From Megaustenia siamemsis (lineage: Eukaryota; Mollusca; Gastropoda; Stylommatophora; Ariophantidae), in assembly GCA_032433765.1 (NCBI GenBank), contig JAVIAB010000041.1, forward strand, positions 74,484,232-74,548,231: DNA of 64,000 bases, written 5' to 3'. Shown one piece after another: positions 11,429 through 22,764 of this stretch. The first letter of the stretch is position 1, and each line of letters begins with the position of its first letter. The notes below the pieces were generated by a model, which saw nothing but the letters and a program-made list of their open reading frames with translations, did no database searches and was not told the DNA's origin. The translations under genes and the position numbers were made by a program.

Positions 11429-11879
11429 CCATTTCTCTTACTTCAATATTAGTCTTGAATTCATTCCTTTGTATACAAAATATTTTTTATTTAGTATTTG
11501 TCTTCAGAAGCTTTTATTTTTGTTGTCCTTAGGCATTTGTCTTCAAATTTTCTTCAATAGTCTTAAACTATATTTTTCTACGGTTGTCAAGATGACGTCC
11601 GAATGTGGACAGTGTTTTCCGTTACAGCGTGTGTTGTTTCTAAATACGCCAGTTACACGGCGTGTGCTGCTTGGATTTAGTGTTCTGCTATTGCCTGTTG
11701 TGGTTGTTTAACCTCTGACAGGCTTATGGATGGTAGAAATTCTCCTTGTTAAGTGGATATTTTCTTCTTTTTGATCGGGATAGACCTATCGATGATAGGT
11801 TATTGTTTTCGTATCTGCGAACGCCTATATTTATCCGACAGTGGCTTTCTCGTCCAACTCGCTCACTGAATTGTGAGAA
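11429..11879. other. No clear feature; possible LINE remains
   Basis: Starts with a diverged 44-bp unit. No motif was recognised in the rest, which leads into a LINE 5' end. Confidence 0.35.
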
Positions 11880-12144
11880 GACTCGTGAGAGCTAGTAGGC
11901 TAGGGAGTAAACCCAAACAGAAAATCCGGAGGGAGGGACCCTACGGCAGTCGGTGGTGTATTATCCATCTTCTGGCATCCACTGCAATTCAACTTTGTTT
12001 CCGGGCGTAAGTACCCAGTCACTCCTTCGGAACGCTTCAAGGAGGAGACGAGAGGGGAGTAGTACGTTTAGGGCAAAGCATTATCTCCATATGATTGGCC
12101 CTGGCATAGCAAGCAAGCTGAAATGTTAGTTCTATCCTCGTTAG
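11880..12144 (+). mobile_element. LINE 5' end: leader before an endonuclease frame
   Basis: GC-richer sequence than its surroundings leads directly into TCATACTCGGCACATGGAAC, which encodes LILGTWNVR, the start of the apurinic-type endonuclease of RTE-like LINEs. Only the leader and first codons exist; the rest of the endonuclease is replaced by tandem repeats. Confidence 0.55.
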
Positions 12145-12821
12145 GACACAGCAGAAGGAAGACACAATCTCTCATACTCGGCACATGGAACGTTAGAACA
12201 CAGCAGAAGGAAGACACAATCTCTCATACTCGGCACATGGAACGTTAGGACACAGCAGAAGGAAGACACAATCTCTCATACTCGACACATGGAACGTTAG
12301 GACACAGCAGAAGGAAGACACAATCTCTCATACTCGGCACATTGAACGTTAGGACACAGCAGAAGGAAGACACAATCTCTCATACTCGACACATGGAACG
12401 TTAGGACACAGCAGAAGGAAGACACAATCTCTCATACTCGGCACATGGAACGTTAGGACACAGTAGAAGGAAGACACAATCTCTCATACTCGGCACATGG
12501 AACGTTAGGACACAGCAGAAGGAAGACACAATCTCTCATACTCGGCACATGGAACGTTAGGACACAGCAGAAGGAAGACACAATCTCTCATACTCGGCAC
12601 ATGGAACGTTAGGACACAGCAGAAGGAAGACACAATCTCTCATACTCGGCACATGGAACGTTAGGACACAGCAGAAGGAAGACACAATCTCTCATACTCG
12701 GCACATGGAACGTTAGGACACAGTAGAAGGAAGACACAATCTCTCATACTCGGCACATGGAACGTTAGGACACAGTAGAAGGAAGACACAATCTCTCATA
12801 CTCGGCACATGGAACGTTAGG
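12145..12821. repeat. 52-bp minisatellite, 13 copies, made from a LINE endonuclease start
   Basis: The unit runs GACACAGCAGAAGGAAGACA through GGCACATGGAACGTTAG. It codes for the TQSLILGTWNVR start of a LINE endonuclease, the conserved TWN motif. Periodicity is 52 with a single 51-bp unit near the start. The array ends at 12821, and 5 bases later the sequence becomes a minus-strand LINE group A. Confidence 0.95.
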
Positions 12822-12825
12822 ACCT

Positions 12826-13417
12826 GTGGCCTCTAATCTTTTATTTGTTTGTCTACTGTCCATGATTCGCTTCCATAGGTCAGAATTGGTTCTATATATA
12901 GCACCGATGAACTCTCTTTCTCACTTCTATTGACGTAGATTTGTTGCATAAGATATATTTCATTTTCTGAAATGCTAATTTGGCCTGAGCTATTCTGCTT
13001 TTTATTTCTGTGGTGCATCTCCCATCTGATGTTATTATTGTGTCCAAATATTTGACACGTAGCTCTTGTTTCAGATCTGTCCTGTTTATTTGTATGCTGC
13101 ATGATGGTGCTGATTGTTTCTTTGATATGGCCATTACTTCTGTTTTCTTACTATTCAGACTGAGACCTTTTTTGTTGCTTTCTTTTACTATTATGTCTAT
13201 CATTTCTTGTAGTTCATTCTCTGTCTCTGCTATTAAGACTGTGTCATCCGCATATCGCAAATTATTTATGTTGTGACCGTTGACTTCAATTCCTTTTTTG
13301 TCCACTATTGATTGTTCTCATAATATTTTCTCTGTAAAGTGAGAAAAAATCCGGCAACAGAACACAGCCTTGTCTGGCTCCTTGTTTGATATATTTGAAT
13401 TGTCCTATTGTTCAAAA
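12826..13417 (-). mobile_element. LINE group A fragment (RT palm with YADD)
   Basis: The minus strand has VDKKGIEVNGHNINNLRYAD then DTVLIAETENELQEMI (YADD active site) and YIEPILTYGSESWTV. It ends abruptly at the 52-bp array, so its 3' end is missing. It closely resembles 61931-62803. Confidence 0.85.
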
Positions 13418-14745
13418 CACTCATCATCATCATGTGCCATACTGGTTGGCGTAGGCGATCATGTCCTACCACAATTTTCTGTCAACAGTGCATCGTATCA
13501 GTTCTGTTGTTGACTGTTTTCCATGCCATGACACCAAGCTATCCAGTATTTTCTCTCTTTGTCATCCGCGATCTCTCTTTCCTTTTATTTTGCCTGTTGT
13601 AACCATATATTCCAACTTTCCTCTTCTCATGATGTGCCAAAAAATTGTGATTGTTTCTTTCTGATGTTTTTTTAGGAGCTCCCTTTTTGTGTTGTCCTCT
13701 TTGAGAATTTCCTCATTGGTCTTTTTAGTTGTCCAGGGAACTTTCAATATTCTTCTGAGAAATCCCATCTCTGTGGCCTCTAATCCTCGTTTCATTTGTT
13801 TTCTACTGTCCATGATTCGCTTCCATAGGTGAGAATTAGTTCTATATGGTGATTTTGGTTTCTTTGATTTGACCATTATTTTTGTTTTATTACTATTCAG
13901 ACTGAGACCTTTCTTGCTGCTTTTTTTTTTTACTATTATGACTATCATTTCTTGTAGTTCATTCTCTGTATCTGCTATTAAGATAGTGTTATCCGCGTGA
14001 CCGTTGTGACCGTTGATTTCAATTTCCTTTTTGTCTACTATTGATCTCACAATATATTCGCTGTAAAGTGAAAACAAGTCCGGTGACAGAACACAGCCTT
14101 GTCTGACTCCTTGTTTTATATATTGGAATTGTCCTGTTTGGTTGTTAATTCGTATAGCTGCTGTTTGTTGCCAGTACATGTTTTTATTTATGATTCACAG
14201 ATCCTTGCCATCAATGTTTAATTTCTCCAGCATATTGATTATTTCCACATGCTTTACTTTGTCAAATGCGCTTGTGTTATCTATAAAGCACATATATAGA
14301 TCTTTCTTTACCTCTATAGATCGTTCTATCAATGTTCTTAAGATGTATATTTTATTATTGGTGTCCATTCCTTCCACAAATCCACATTGTTCTTCACTTA
14401 TTTCTTGTTTTATTTTGTTCATTACACGTCTCATGATGATTCTTAGTAATATTTTCATCATATGGCTCGAGAGACTAATAGTGCGATGGTCTACACAAAT
14501 AGTGGCACCTCACATCTTCGGTATGGCTACAAAGATAGATTTTAGTAGATCTTCGGGTATGTGTCCTGTGTTATATATGTCATTGAGTAATTTTGTTATG
14601 ACTTGTACTCCCAGCTCTCCTAATGCATTCACCTCTTCGATTGTTATATTGTTGGAAGCTGGAGCTTTGCCTCTTTTCATGTGTTGAATTGCCTCCTCCA
14701 CTTCACTTTGCATTATTGGTGGTCCTGTGTCTTTGTTGGAATTGT
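13418..14745 (-). mobile_element. LINE group A copy, internally deleted
   Basis: Minus-strand order: MKRGKAPASNNITIEEVNAL (RT block), VMNKIKQEISEEQCGFVEGM, CFIDNTSAFDKVKH (catalytic Asp block), RQGCVLSPDLFSLYSEYI, then palm and carboxyl end EMGFLRRILKVPWT and MRRGKLEYMVTTGKIKGKRD. The YADD motif is lost: the sequence jumps from NGHNGH to ADNTILIAD, and a further deletion removes part of the region before SHLWKRIMDSRK. Its 3' end at 13423 has a CATCATCATCAT tail on the plus strand. It is dead. Confidence 0.85.
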
Positions 14746-14841
14746 TTAGCTCTGGTTTTCATCATCATAGAGTTGACTGATATATTCTGTCCATCTTTCC
14801 GTTATCTTCTCTTGTCCCATTATTATATTTCCTTCCTTATG

Positions 14842-15493
14842 ATCATAAGCAAAGGAAATACCCAAAACCCACAAGTGGATATCAAAGTTGAAGGAATAGA
14901 CCTGGAGACAGTTCAGAACTACAACTACCTTGGACATACTGTATCCAGTGATAGAAAATATACAACTTAAATAAACAAAAGAATAGGAATGGCAAAAAGT
15001 AATTTTAATGTCCTGAAATACATACTAACATCAAAACAAATAAAGGGCTAAAACTAAGAATAGCAAAATGTAATATCTTCTCAACATTCCTATATGGTGC
15101 AGAAAGATGGACATTAGATTTAAAAAAAAAGAACAGGGCATTGAAGCCTCTGAAATGTGGATATATAGAAGAATAGGTAGAATTTGATGGAAAGAAAACA
15201 AAAGATGAAGTCTCAAACCAACGAAAAATAAAAAGAGAACTACTAAACACAATTCACTCAAGACAGATGCGATTTTTTGGGCATGTTAAAAACACAACAG
15301 CCTACTAAAAGTAATCTTGGAGGGGAAATACAAGGTAATAGAGGCAGAGACAGGCCAAGACTAACATGGACGAGTAACCACAAGAGATGGAAGAGTCAGT
15401 TTATGACAATCTGTACCATCAAAGCAAGAGACTGAGCAGAATGGCGCTCCATGGTAGCCAACCTTCGTTGCGGAAATAACACCCGATGATGAT
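14842..15493 (+). mobile_element. LINE group D 3' fragment
   Basis: Plus-strand RT end: VQNYNYLGHTVSSD, MAKSNFNVLKYILTS and later GNRGRDRPRLTWTS, ending with WRSMVANLRCGN and a GATGATGATGA tail at 15484. Frames are broken by several stops. Its head-to-head position with the minus-strand group A copy is probably chance. Confidence 0.8.
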
Positions 15494-16071
15494 GATATAT
15501 ATAACACACGTCTATCTGCAAAACAATTACTTCATTATCCTGTTCACGTAAGGACACGGGCCACGGGAAAAAAAACAAGATCGAAAGCGATGAATGTTAA
15601 TAAAAAGTTTATGGAACACCAATCTAAATGAAATATTATACCTAAAATGAAAATAAATATAACCATAAACATGCATTTATGCCCCCAATTTGCTCAGCAT
15701 ACTTAAACCTAAATTATGGTAAAATATGCATTTACATAAGCAGCAAAAACAGTGTCAATGTGTTCAGAAAGGTATGAAACATGTTGCAAATAACTTGGAT
15801 TTCAAAAATACATGTCAATACAAATCCGAGCTCTAGTCAATGGTAAATATCTGTAATGACATGTAGGCTACACAGTGTGGGCATAGTTAATGATCCTTAT
15901 CATAACGTGTATGTATGTTTATCTATAGTAATGTTGAACATTGTTATCTAGGAGTAGTTCGTAGACTTGACTGTGTCATTGCTTTTCTTCTGAGTTTGAT
16001 GCAGGTTTCATTTCCCGAAAACAGTTTCATTTTTTTTTTCCTCAAGAAAAGGTGAGGAAAGGGATGGTTAT
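15494..16071. other. No recognisable feature
   Basis: AT-rich sequence without motif, tandem structure or splice-bounded exon. Confidence 0.4.
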
Positions 16072-16405
16072 GGTAGCTGGGCAGGGTACAACTGGTGACA
16101 GAGCATAGTTGTAATTGTACTGCTACAATTAGAGAAGCTGCCTATATAAATATGGTTGCTGGGCAGGGTACAACTGGTGACAGAGCATAGTTGTAATTGT
16201 ACTGCTACAATTAGAGAAGCTGCCTATATAAATATGGTTGCTGGGCAGGGTACAACTGGTGACAGAGCATAGTTGTAATTGTACTGCTACAATTAGAGAA
16301 GCTGCCTATATAAATATGGTTGCTGGGCAGGATACAACTGGTGACAGAGCATAGTTGTAATTGTACTGCTACAATTAGTGAAGCTGCCTATATAAATATG
16401 GTTCC
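16072..16405. repeat. 82-bp minisatellite, about 4 copies
   Basis: The unit contains GGGCAGGGTACAACTGGTGA, CAGAGCATAGTTGTAATTG and GCTGCCTATATAAATATGG. Units start every 82 bases (for example 16154, 16236) and are almost identical. Confidence 0.95.
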
Positions 16406-16690
16406 TCAGTGACTGAATGATGATTATGATGAGACAACGCTTTTTAGAAATGTTTGTTTCCTCAGTGACTCAATGATTATGATGAGACAAAGCTTTTTAG
16501 AAATGTTTGTTTCCCTATTGACTCAATGATTATGATGAAACATAGCCTTATAGAAATGAGTGTTTCCCTATTGACTCAATGATTATGATGAAACATAGCC
16601 TTATAGAAATGAGTGTTTCCCTATTGACTCAATGATTATGATGAAACATAGCCTTATGGAAATGAGTGTTTCCTCAGTGACTCAGGGATT
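16399..16690. repeat. 53-bp minisatellite, about 5 copies
   Basis: The unit has TTTCCCTATTGACTCAATGA then TTATGATGAAACATAGCC. The first two units differ (CTCAGTGACT, TTTTTAGAAATG), the last three are near-identical. It abuts the 82-bp array. Confidence 0.9.
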
Positions 16691-17131
16691 TTGTCCCGAA
16701 AGATCGCATTTGGCTGGGCTCGACGCTATTGATTAGAATCTACGCAGAGGTCTATTCTAACAAAATCCTACTTCATTTACGTACCACGGCACGCAGGTCG
16801 AAGAAATAGTGAGAGTTTTCACGAGTTTACCAGTTTGGCCGGTTGTTGGGAATGGCTGTTACATCCTGAATGCCTTCAGAGACAAACATATTGGCTATAA
16901 AAATTACATTGAATCCGCAAACATGAATAAACTGTACGCACGTTTTATGAAGGTGGGAGATGTCATCAGCACGATGGTAAACAGGCAATAAAAAAACATT
17001 AAAAGATATGCAAAATATGAGAAGAACAGTAGCATACACAGGTCACACACAGCAGAGAGTCAAGTTGCAACAAAGCTTGTAAAATCATCGGACAGAAGTC
17101 ATCAATATTATCAAACAAAGACACTACTCTT
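16691..17131. other. Unassigned stretch with a 60-codon frame (16809-16991)
   Basis: The plus-strand frame contains LPVWPVVGN and ARFMKVGDVIS. These recall the N-terminal proline-rich region and KYGDVFS region of microsomal cytochrome P450s, but the spacing is long and no other P450 motif is present. It is not called a gene. Confidence 0.2.
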
Positions 17132-17505
17132 TGCCATAAAACGAACACTCCACTACACATATCTTCATTACAACTCTGTGCTACTGCCATAAAACGAACA
17201 CTCCACTACACATATCTTCATTACAACTCTGTGCTACTGCCATAAAACGAACACTCCACTACACATATCTTCATTACAACTCTGTGCTACTGCCATAAAA
17301 CGAACACTCCACTACACATATCTTCATTACAACTCTGTGCTACTGCCATAAAACGAACACTCCACTACACATATCTTCATTACAACTCTGTGCTACTGCC
17401 ATAAAACGAACACTCCACTACATATATCTTCATTACAACTCTGTTCTGCTGCCATAAAACGAACACTCCACTACACATATCTTCATTACAACTCTGTGCT
17501 GCTGC
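17132..17505. repeat. 53-bp minisatellite, 7 copies
   Basis: The unit is GCCATAAAACGAACACTCCA then CTACACATATCTTCATTAC and AACTCTGTGCTACT. Starts are 53 bases apart (17133, 17186 and on). It is unrelated to the other 53-bp arrays here. Confidence 0.95.
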
Positions 17506-18214
17506 AATCGTCAGGCCTGCAGGCTAGACAATGAACAAAATATGCACCACCAAAATGAAATGTGGTGTTATTGACGATAAGACACAACCTGACATACACC
17601 ATGAGAAGTGAAGAAGTAACTAGGAAACAAAATCTAGAAATACTGCCCGTTATTAAATAACAATCTGAATCAGATTTTTGTTTAGCAGGGTTATATAAAT
17701 GTGTTTGGAAGGGGAAATAACTCTATAGATTCTAGGAGATAGGAAATGTTATCAATGATTAGCTGAAGGTCAGGGATAATTATCAGTGATCTCGTCAGAG
17801 TCAATTTTCGGTCACGTGATTAATACAGAAAAAATATGCTTGTGTTATGTGCACAACGTAGATGCTCGGTAGTAATGGGCAGATGCATTTAATGAGACAG
17901 GAGACTTTACTGGCGAGAATGGGTAATAATACCTTGAAAGACTGGCAACATTTAGGTCCAGATAGTATTAGTTTAGATAAACTCAAGTTTATTATCGTAG
18001 CCATGATACAGAAAATATTTCGGTTAGGACAGGTTAAGAGTACTAGAAATTATTGGTCCGTCATGGATAGTGTTATAAACTTAGAGGTTCGTTAAGAAGT
18101 TATGGAGAGACTGATTAACCGTTTGTTAGCGGTAGGGATTTGATAAGTACGAGAGTAAGTTGTGTTTCTGAGAGCAGAGTATTTAAGATTATTATTTGAT
18201 AAGATACTATGCTA
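17506..18214. other. Unassigned stretch with a 77-codon frame (17862-18095)
   Basis: The plus-strand frame 17862-18095 (MLGSNGQMHLMRQETLLARM...) is not recognised. It has no splice-site borders and no neighbouring partner. It may be the remains of a mobile element or chance. Confidence 0.25.
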
Positions 18215-18400
18215 TTTTTTGTGTGCGTTTGCCAGCTTTTACATCTGACGAAGTCCCTAGGGACAAGGAGCTGCATTTTGTGTGTTAATCCGTTTTTCCC
18301 TGACAGCCATGTGCATATGAGTCCCTCGCCGCACAGGCAGATAACTCCATCTTCAGAAGTAGCATGTTAATAAATTCCTGGAGAGCTGGACGGTTTGAGC
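18215..18400 (-). mobile_element. SINE family 2, body
   Basis: On the plus strand CGCCGCACAGGCAGATAACT then CCATCTTCAGAAGTA are the reverse complement of the family 2 body at 55142-55190. TCCCTAGGGAC and the A-rich tail follow on the minus strand. The tRNA head is not clear in this copy. Confidence 0.7.
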
Positions 18401-19030
18401 CAGCCTCCTGACATCTGATAACCCCCGAGGGACTGTGTTTTTGCTGTCTCCATGTTATGTCAAGTCTTAGCAAATGTTCAGAGCTCTCTAAGTCTAAGAT
18501 ACCACGAGCCACCAATAAAGATTCAGCCTAATAAAATATTCAGCAACCTTGATATATTGAAGGGTCAAGTAGAGAGAAGTCGGACCAGGGTACAGATGGT
18601 TAAGTTAAGTACAGGTTAAGTTAAGCTGACCCAACACTAAAATACCCACTCTGTAAAGTGGGTGCAGTGTAGGTCAATAAATCGCGTCATCTCTCCACGA
18701 TAGACGATATCAAATCGGTAATGTACCAAATGGTTTGATGATGTGTTGAGAGAACGCTTTTAAGTTGAGTCACTAACACACGTTAAGAAAATACTAGGTA
18801 AAAGGGTTGGGCTCGACAAATTGGTTAAAGAATAGCAGAGACACTAGATAACACGAAGCCAAGGTCAATGTAAGAGAAAATACCACTGCTGTGTTGTGTT
18901 TTTGTTTTGATAGGATCATCGCTGAACTTGGGACACATCCATGAGTGATCTTATCTTCTCCTTGAACTTGTTACCTGCACGCAGCGACCAACATTGGCAA
19001 CGATATCTTGTTGATTACAAATTCCCTTCA
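18401..19030. other. No recognisable feature
   Basis: Includes TTAAGT-rich short repeats near 18600-18640 (GGTTAAGTTAAGTACAGG). No gene is supported. Confidence 0.35.
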
Positions 19031-20560
19031 TTCACCAAGAATATCAATCTGTTATGTAATATCATTCTGATCAGTAATATCATTCTGTTCTGTAATATCA
19101 ATCTGTTATGTAATATAATTCTGCTCTGTAATATTATTATGTTATGTAATATAATTCTGCTCTGTAATATCATTCTGTTCTGTAATATCAATCTGTTATG
19201 TAATATCATTCTGTACTGTAATATTATTCTGTTCTGTAATAATATTATGTTCTGTAATATTAATATGTTCTAAATATTATTCTGTTCTGTTATATTATTT
19301 TGTTCTGTAATATTATTCTGTTCTGTTATATTATTCTGTTCTTTAATATTATTATGTTCTAAATATTAATCTGTTCTGTTATATTATTCTGTTCTGTAAT
19401 ATCAATCTGTTCTGTAATATTATTATGTTCTAAATATTATTCTGTTCTGTAATATCAATCTGCTATGTAATATCAATCTGCTCTGTAATAGTATTCTGTA
19501 ATTTTATTCTGTTCTGTAATATTATTATGTTCTGTTATATTATTCTGTTCTGTTATATTATTTTGTTCTGTAATATTATTCTGGTCTGTTATTTTATTCT
19601 GTTCTGTAATATTATTCTGTTCTGTAATATTATTCTGTTCTGTAATATAATTCTCTTCTGTAATATTATTCTGTTCTGTTATTTTATTCTGTTCTGTAAT
19701 ATTATTCTGTTCTGTTATTTTATTCTCTTCTGTAATATTATTCTGGTCTGTTATTTTATTCTGTTCTGTAATATTATTCTGTTCTGTAATATTATTCTGT
19801 TCCGTAATATAATTCTCTTCTGTAATATTATTCTGTTCTGTTATTTTATTCTGTTCTGTAATATTATTCGGTTCTGTAATATTATTCGGTTCTGTAATAT
19901 TATTCTGGTCTGTTATTTTATTATGTTCTGTAATATTATTCTGTTCTGTACTATTAATCTGTTCTGTAATATTAATATGTTCTGTAATATCAATCTGTTC
20001 TGTAATATAATTCTGTTCTGTAATATTATTCTGTTCTGTAATATTAATCTGTTCTGTAATATTAATCTGTTCTGTAATATTAAACTGTTCTGTAATATTA
20101 ATATGTTCTGTAATATTATTCTGTTCTGTAATATTATTATGTTCTGTAATATCAATCTGTTCTGTAATATTATTCTGTTCTGTAATATTATTCTGTTCTG
20201 TAATATTATTCTGTTCTATAATATCAATATGTTCTGTAATATCATTATGTACTGTAATATCAATCTGTTCTGTAATCTCATTCTGTTATATAATATTCTG
20301 TTATATAATATCATTATGTTCCGTAATATCAATCTGTTATGTAATATTATTCTTTTCTGTAATATCATTCTGTTCTGTAATATCATTCAGTTAGGTAATG
20401 TCAATCTGTTATATAATATCAGTTAGTTCTGTAATATCATTCAGTTAGGTAATGTCAGTCTGTTATATAATATCAGTTAGTTCTGTAATATCATTCAGTT
20501 AGGTAATGTCAATCTGTTATATAATATCAGTTAGTTCTGTAATATCATTCTTTCCATCCA
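19031..20560. repeat. 18-bp minisatellite (CTGTTCTGTAATATTATT), about 85 copies
   Basis: About 1.5 kb of an 18-bp AT-rich unit with frequent single-base changes, plus shorter units near 19260-19500 where the period slips. The right end changes to AGTTAGTTCTGTAATATCATTC with TTAGGTAATGTCA. The long frames on both strands reflect the period of three codons without stops. Confidence 0.95.
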
Positions 20561-20900
20561 GTTGCAGTTGACACACTGTAGAGATCACTTATTTCAAACA
20601 TTCTACCCTCCCCATTGAAGTTGTTAATGATATCTACTCCATCGATCAGCTGTCCTTCTGCTGCCATCATCGAACTGTCCGATCTGCTTTTTTCTTTTCT
20701 TCAAGATCAATGTGACCAAGGACGTTCAAGAAAGTAACACGATATCATTTACCTTGGCATTGGCTCGTTGTTTACCCATGGACGAGTCCTGAAACTTTGG
20801 TGATCAAACTCATTGAACCATTCAGCACACGGACAAGAGTATAGTTGTGTAACTAACCAGACAAAAACATTTGTAACATCTATGATCTATGTCGTTATAT
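20561..20900. other. Unassigned spacer between two arrays
   Basis: The minus strand has weak coding-like composition (for example MMAAEGQLIDGVDIINN) but also stops. It could be old retroelement sequence; nothing firm is seen. Confidence 0.25.
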
Positions 20901-20904
20901 TACT

Positions 20905-21600
20905 GTGGTCATATTACTGTCATCGTATTGCTGTCGTCATATTACTGTCATAATATTGTTGTCATCATATTACTGTCGTCATATTGTTGTCATCATATTA
21001 CTGTCGTCATATTGCTGTCGTCATTTTTATGTCATTATATTGCTGTCGTCATATTACTGTCGTCATATTGTTGTCATCATATTACTGTCGTCATATTGCT
21101 GTCGTCATTTTTATGTCATTATATTGCTGTCGTCATATTACTGTCGTCATATTGTTGTCATCATATTACTGTCGTCATATTGCTGTCGTCATATTGTTGT
21201 CATCATATTACTGTCGTCATATTGTTGTCATCATATTACTGTCGTCATATTGCTGTCGTCATATTTATGACATTATATTGCTGTCGTCATATTACTGTCG
21301 TCATATTACTATCGTCATATTGTTGTCGTCATATTACTGTCGTTATATTGCTGTCGTCATATTACTGTCGTCATATTGCTGTCGTCATATTGCTGACGTC
21401 ATATTGCTGTCGTCATATTACTGTCGTCATATTGCTGTCGTCATACTACTGTCGTCATATTGCTGTCGTCATATTACTGTCGTCATATTGCTGTCGCCAT
21501 ATTACTGTCGCCATATTACTGTCGTCATATTCCTGTCGTCATATTACTGTCATCATATTGCTGTCGCCATATTACTTTCGTCAAATTAATGTCGTCAATG
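20905..21600. repeat. 14-bp minisatellite (CATATTGCTGTCGT), about 50 copies
   Basis: The unit is 14 bp with variants ATTACTG, ATTGTTG and GTCATCAT. Larger blocks including TTTTTATGTCATTATATTGC repeat at 21020 and 21110, about 91 bases apart, showing block duplication. All three plus frames stay open because 14 is not divisible by three and no phase has a stop. Confidence 0.95.
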
Positions 21601-22229
21601 CGTAGGTACCACTGTCTTCACGAACAGCTTTATCAATGGAACCTGCAGTGACACCACACGCATTCAATTGCTGGTTCACTTAGTGACCGTCCGTGTTGAT
21701 CAGAGTGTATCTTTGTAGTTGTCGCAGATTAGATGGGCATTAACCTCTGCATTAATTAACCGCAGTCAGCTTCTGTTTCCTTCATCCTAGGTTTTGTGTG
21801 ACAATGACAGTAAAGGTACTTTTGAATCTTGAAGGGACAGGTACCCGTTCTATTCAAGTGTAAATATTACACACTTTGAAGAGGTGTGTCTAAAGTAGTT
21901 TTGAGGCTAACAACAAACACTCGCCTCCTCTGATGTGCGTATTGGTAGATTCTAATAGGAACATGGAGATATCAATATATAAGTAAAAGTCACGACCTTA
22001 TCATGTATGGCTGTCGTAATAATGCGAGCAGTTCGCATACAGTACAACTGGCCACCTAGACACTGCCACTATCTCCCGTAGAGTAGGCGTAATAGACTCA
22101 GACTGCCAGGTTGATCGCATCTAGAATAAGGATTAGCGCATAGTAAATGGTCAAATCCCTACCTCTGCTTGAATTGTATAAGGAATAGTTGATTTGTTCT
22201 TCTACTTCATCGACATCCGTCTCTTTTTC
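21601..22229. other. No recognisable feature
   Basis: Unique-looking sequence without a splice-bounded exon or known motif. Confidence 0.4.
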
Positions 22230-22373
22230 AGTTCTCTCTCACTCTCTCTCTCTCTCACACACATTAACTTTCTAATACAACCACAAACACACACTCTCTC
22301 TCTCACATACACATTAACTTTCTAATACAACCATAAATAGACACTCTCTATCTCTCACTTTCTCTTTTTCATA

Positions 22374-22409
<36 letters not shown>

Positions 22410-22614
22410 CTCTCTCTCTCACTTTCTCTTTCTCATACAAACACACACACTCTCTCTCACTATCTCTTTCTCATAAAACCACAAACACACAAACGCGCTC
22501 TCTCTCTTTCTCTCACTTTCTCTTTCTTATACAACCAGAAACACACGCTGTCTCTCTCTCACTTTCTCTTTCTCATGCAACCACAAACACACTCTCTCTC
22601 TTTCTCTCTCTCTT

Positions 22615-22655
<41 letters not shown>
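22230..22655. repeat. CT/CA compound microsatellite
   Basis: Alternating CTCTCT and CACACA runs with a repeated intervening TTTCTCATACAACCACAAAC-like piece about every 60-80 bases. The last part is a pure CT run of over 40 bases before 22655. Confidence 0.95.
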
Positions 22656-22764
22656 ATTGTGCTCTGGGCTTCTGTAAACGTGTCTGCTCCATTGATTCTC
22701 TTAATAAACTTGTCTGTCCCATTGATTCTCTTAATTAACTTGACAGATACATAGAAACAATAGA

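Noticed and set aside
19527..21605. Long hydrophobic frames (NIILFC repeats and HITVVILLSSY repeats)
   Set aside because: They are products of 18-bp and 14-bp arrays. The second is open in all three frames, which is diagnostic of repeat, not of gene.
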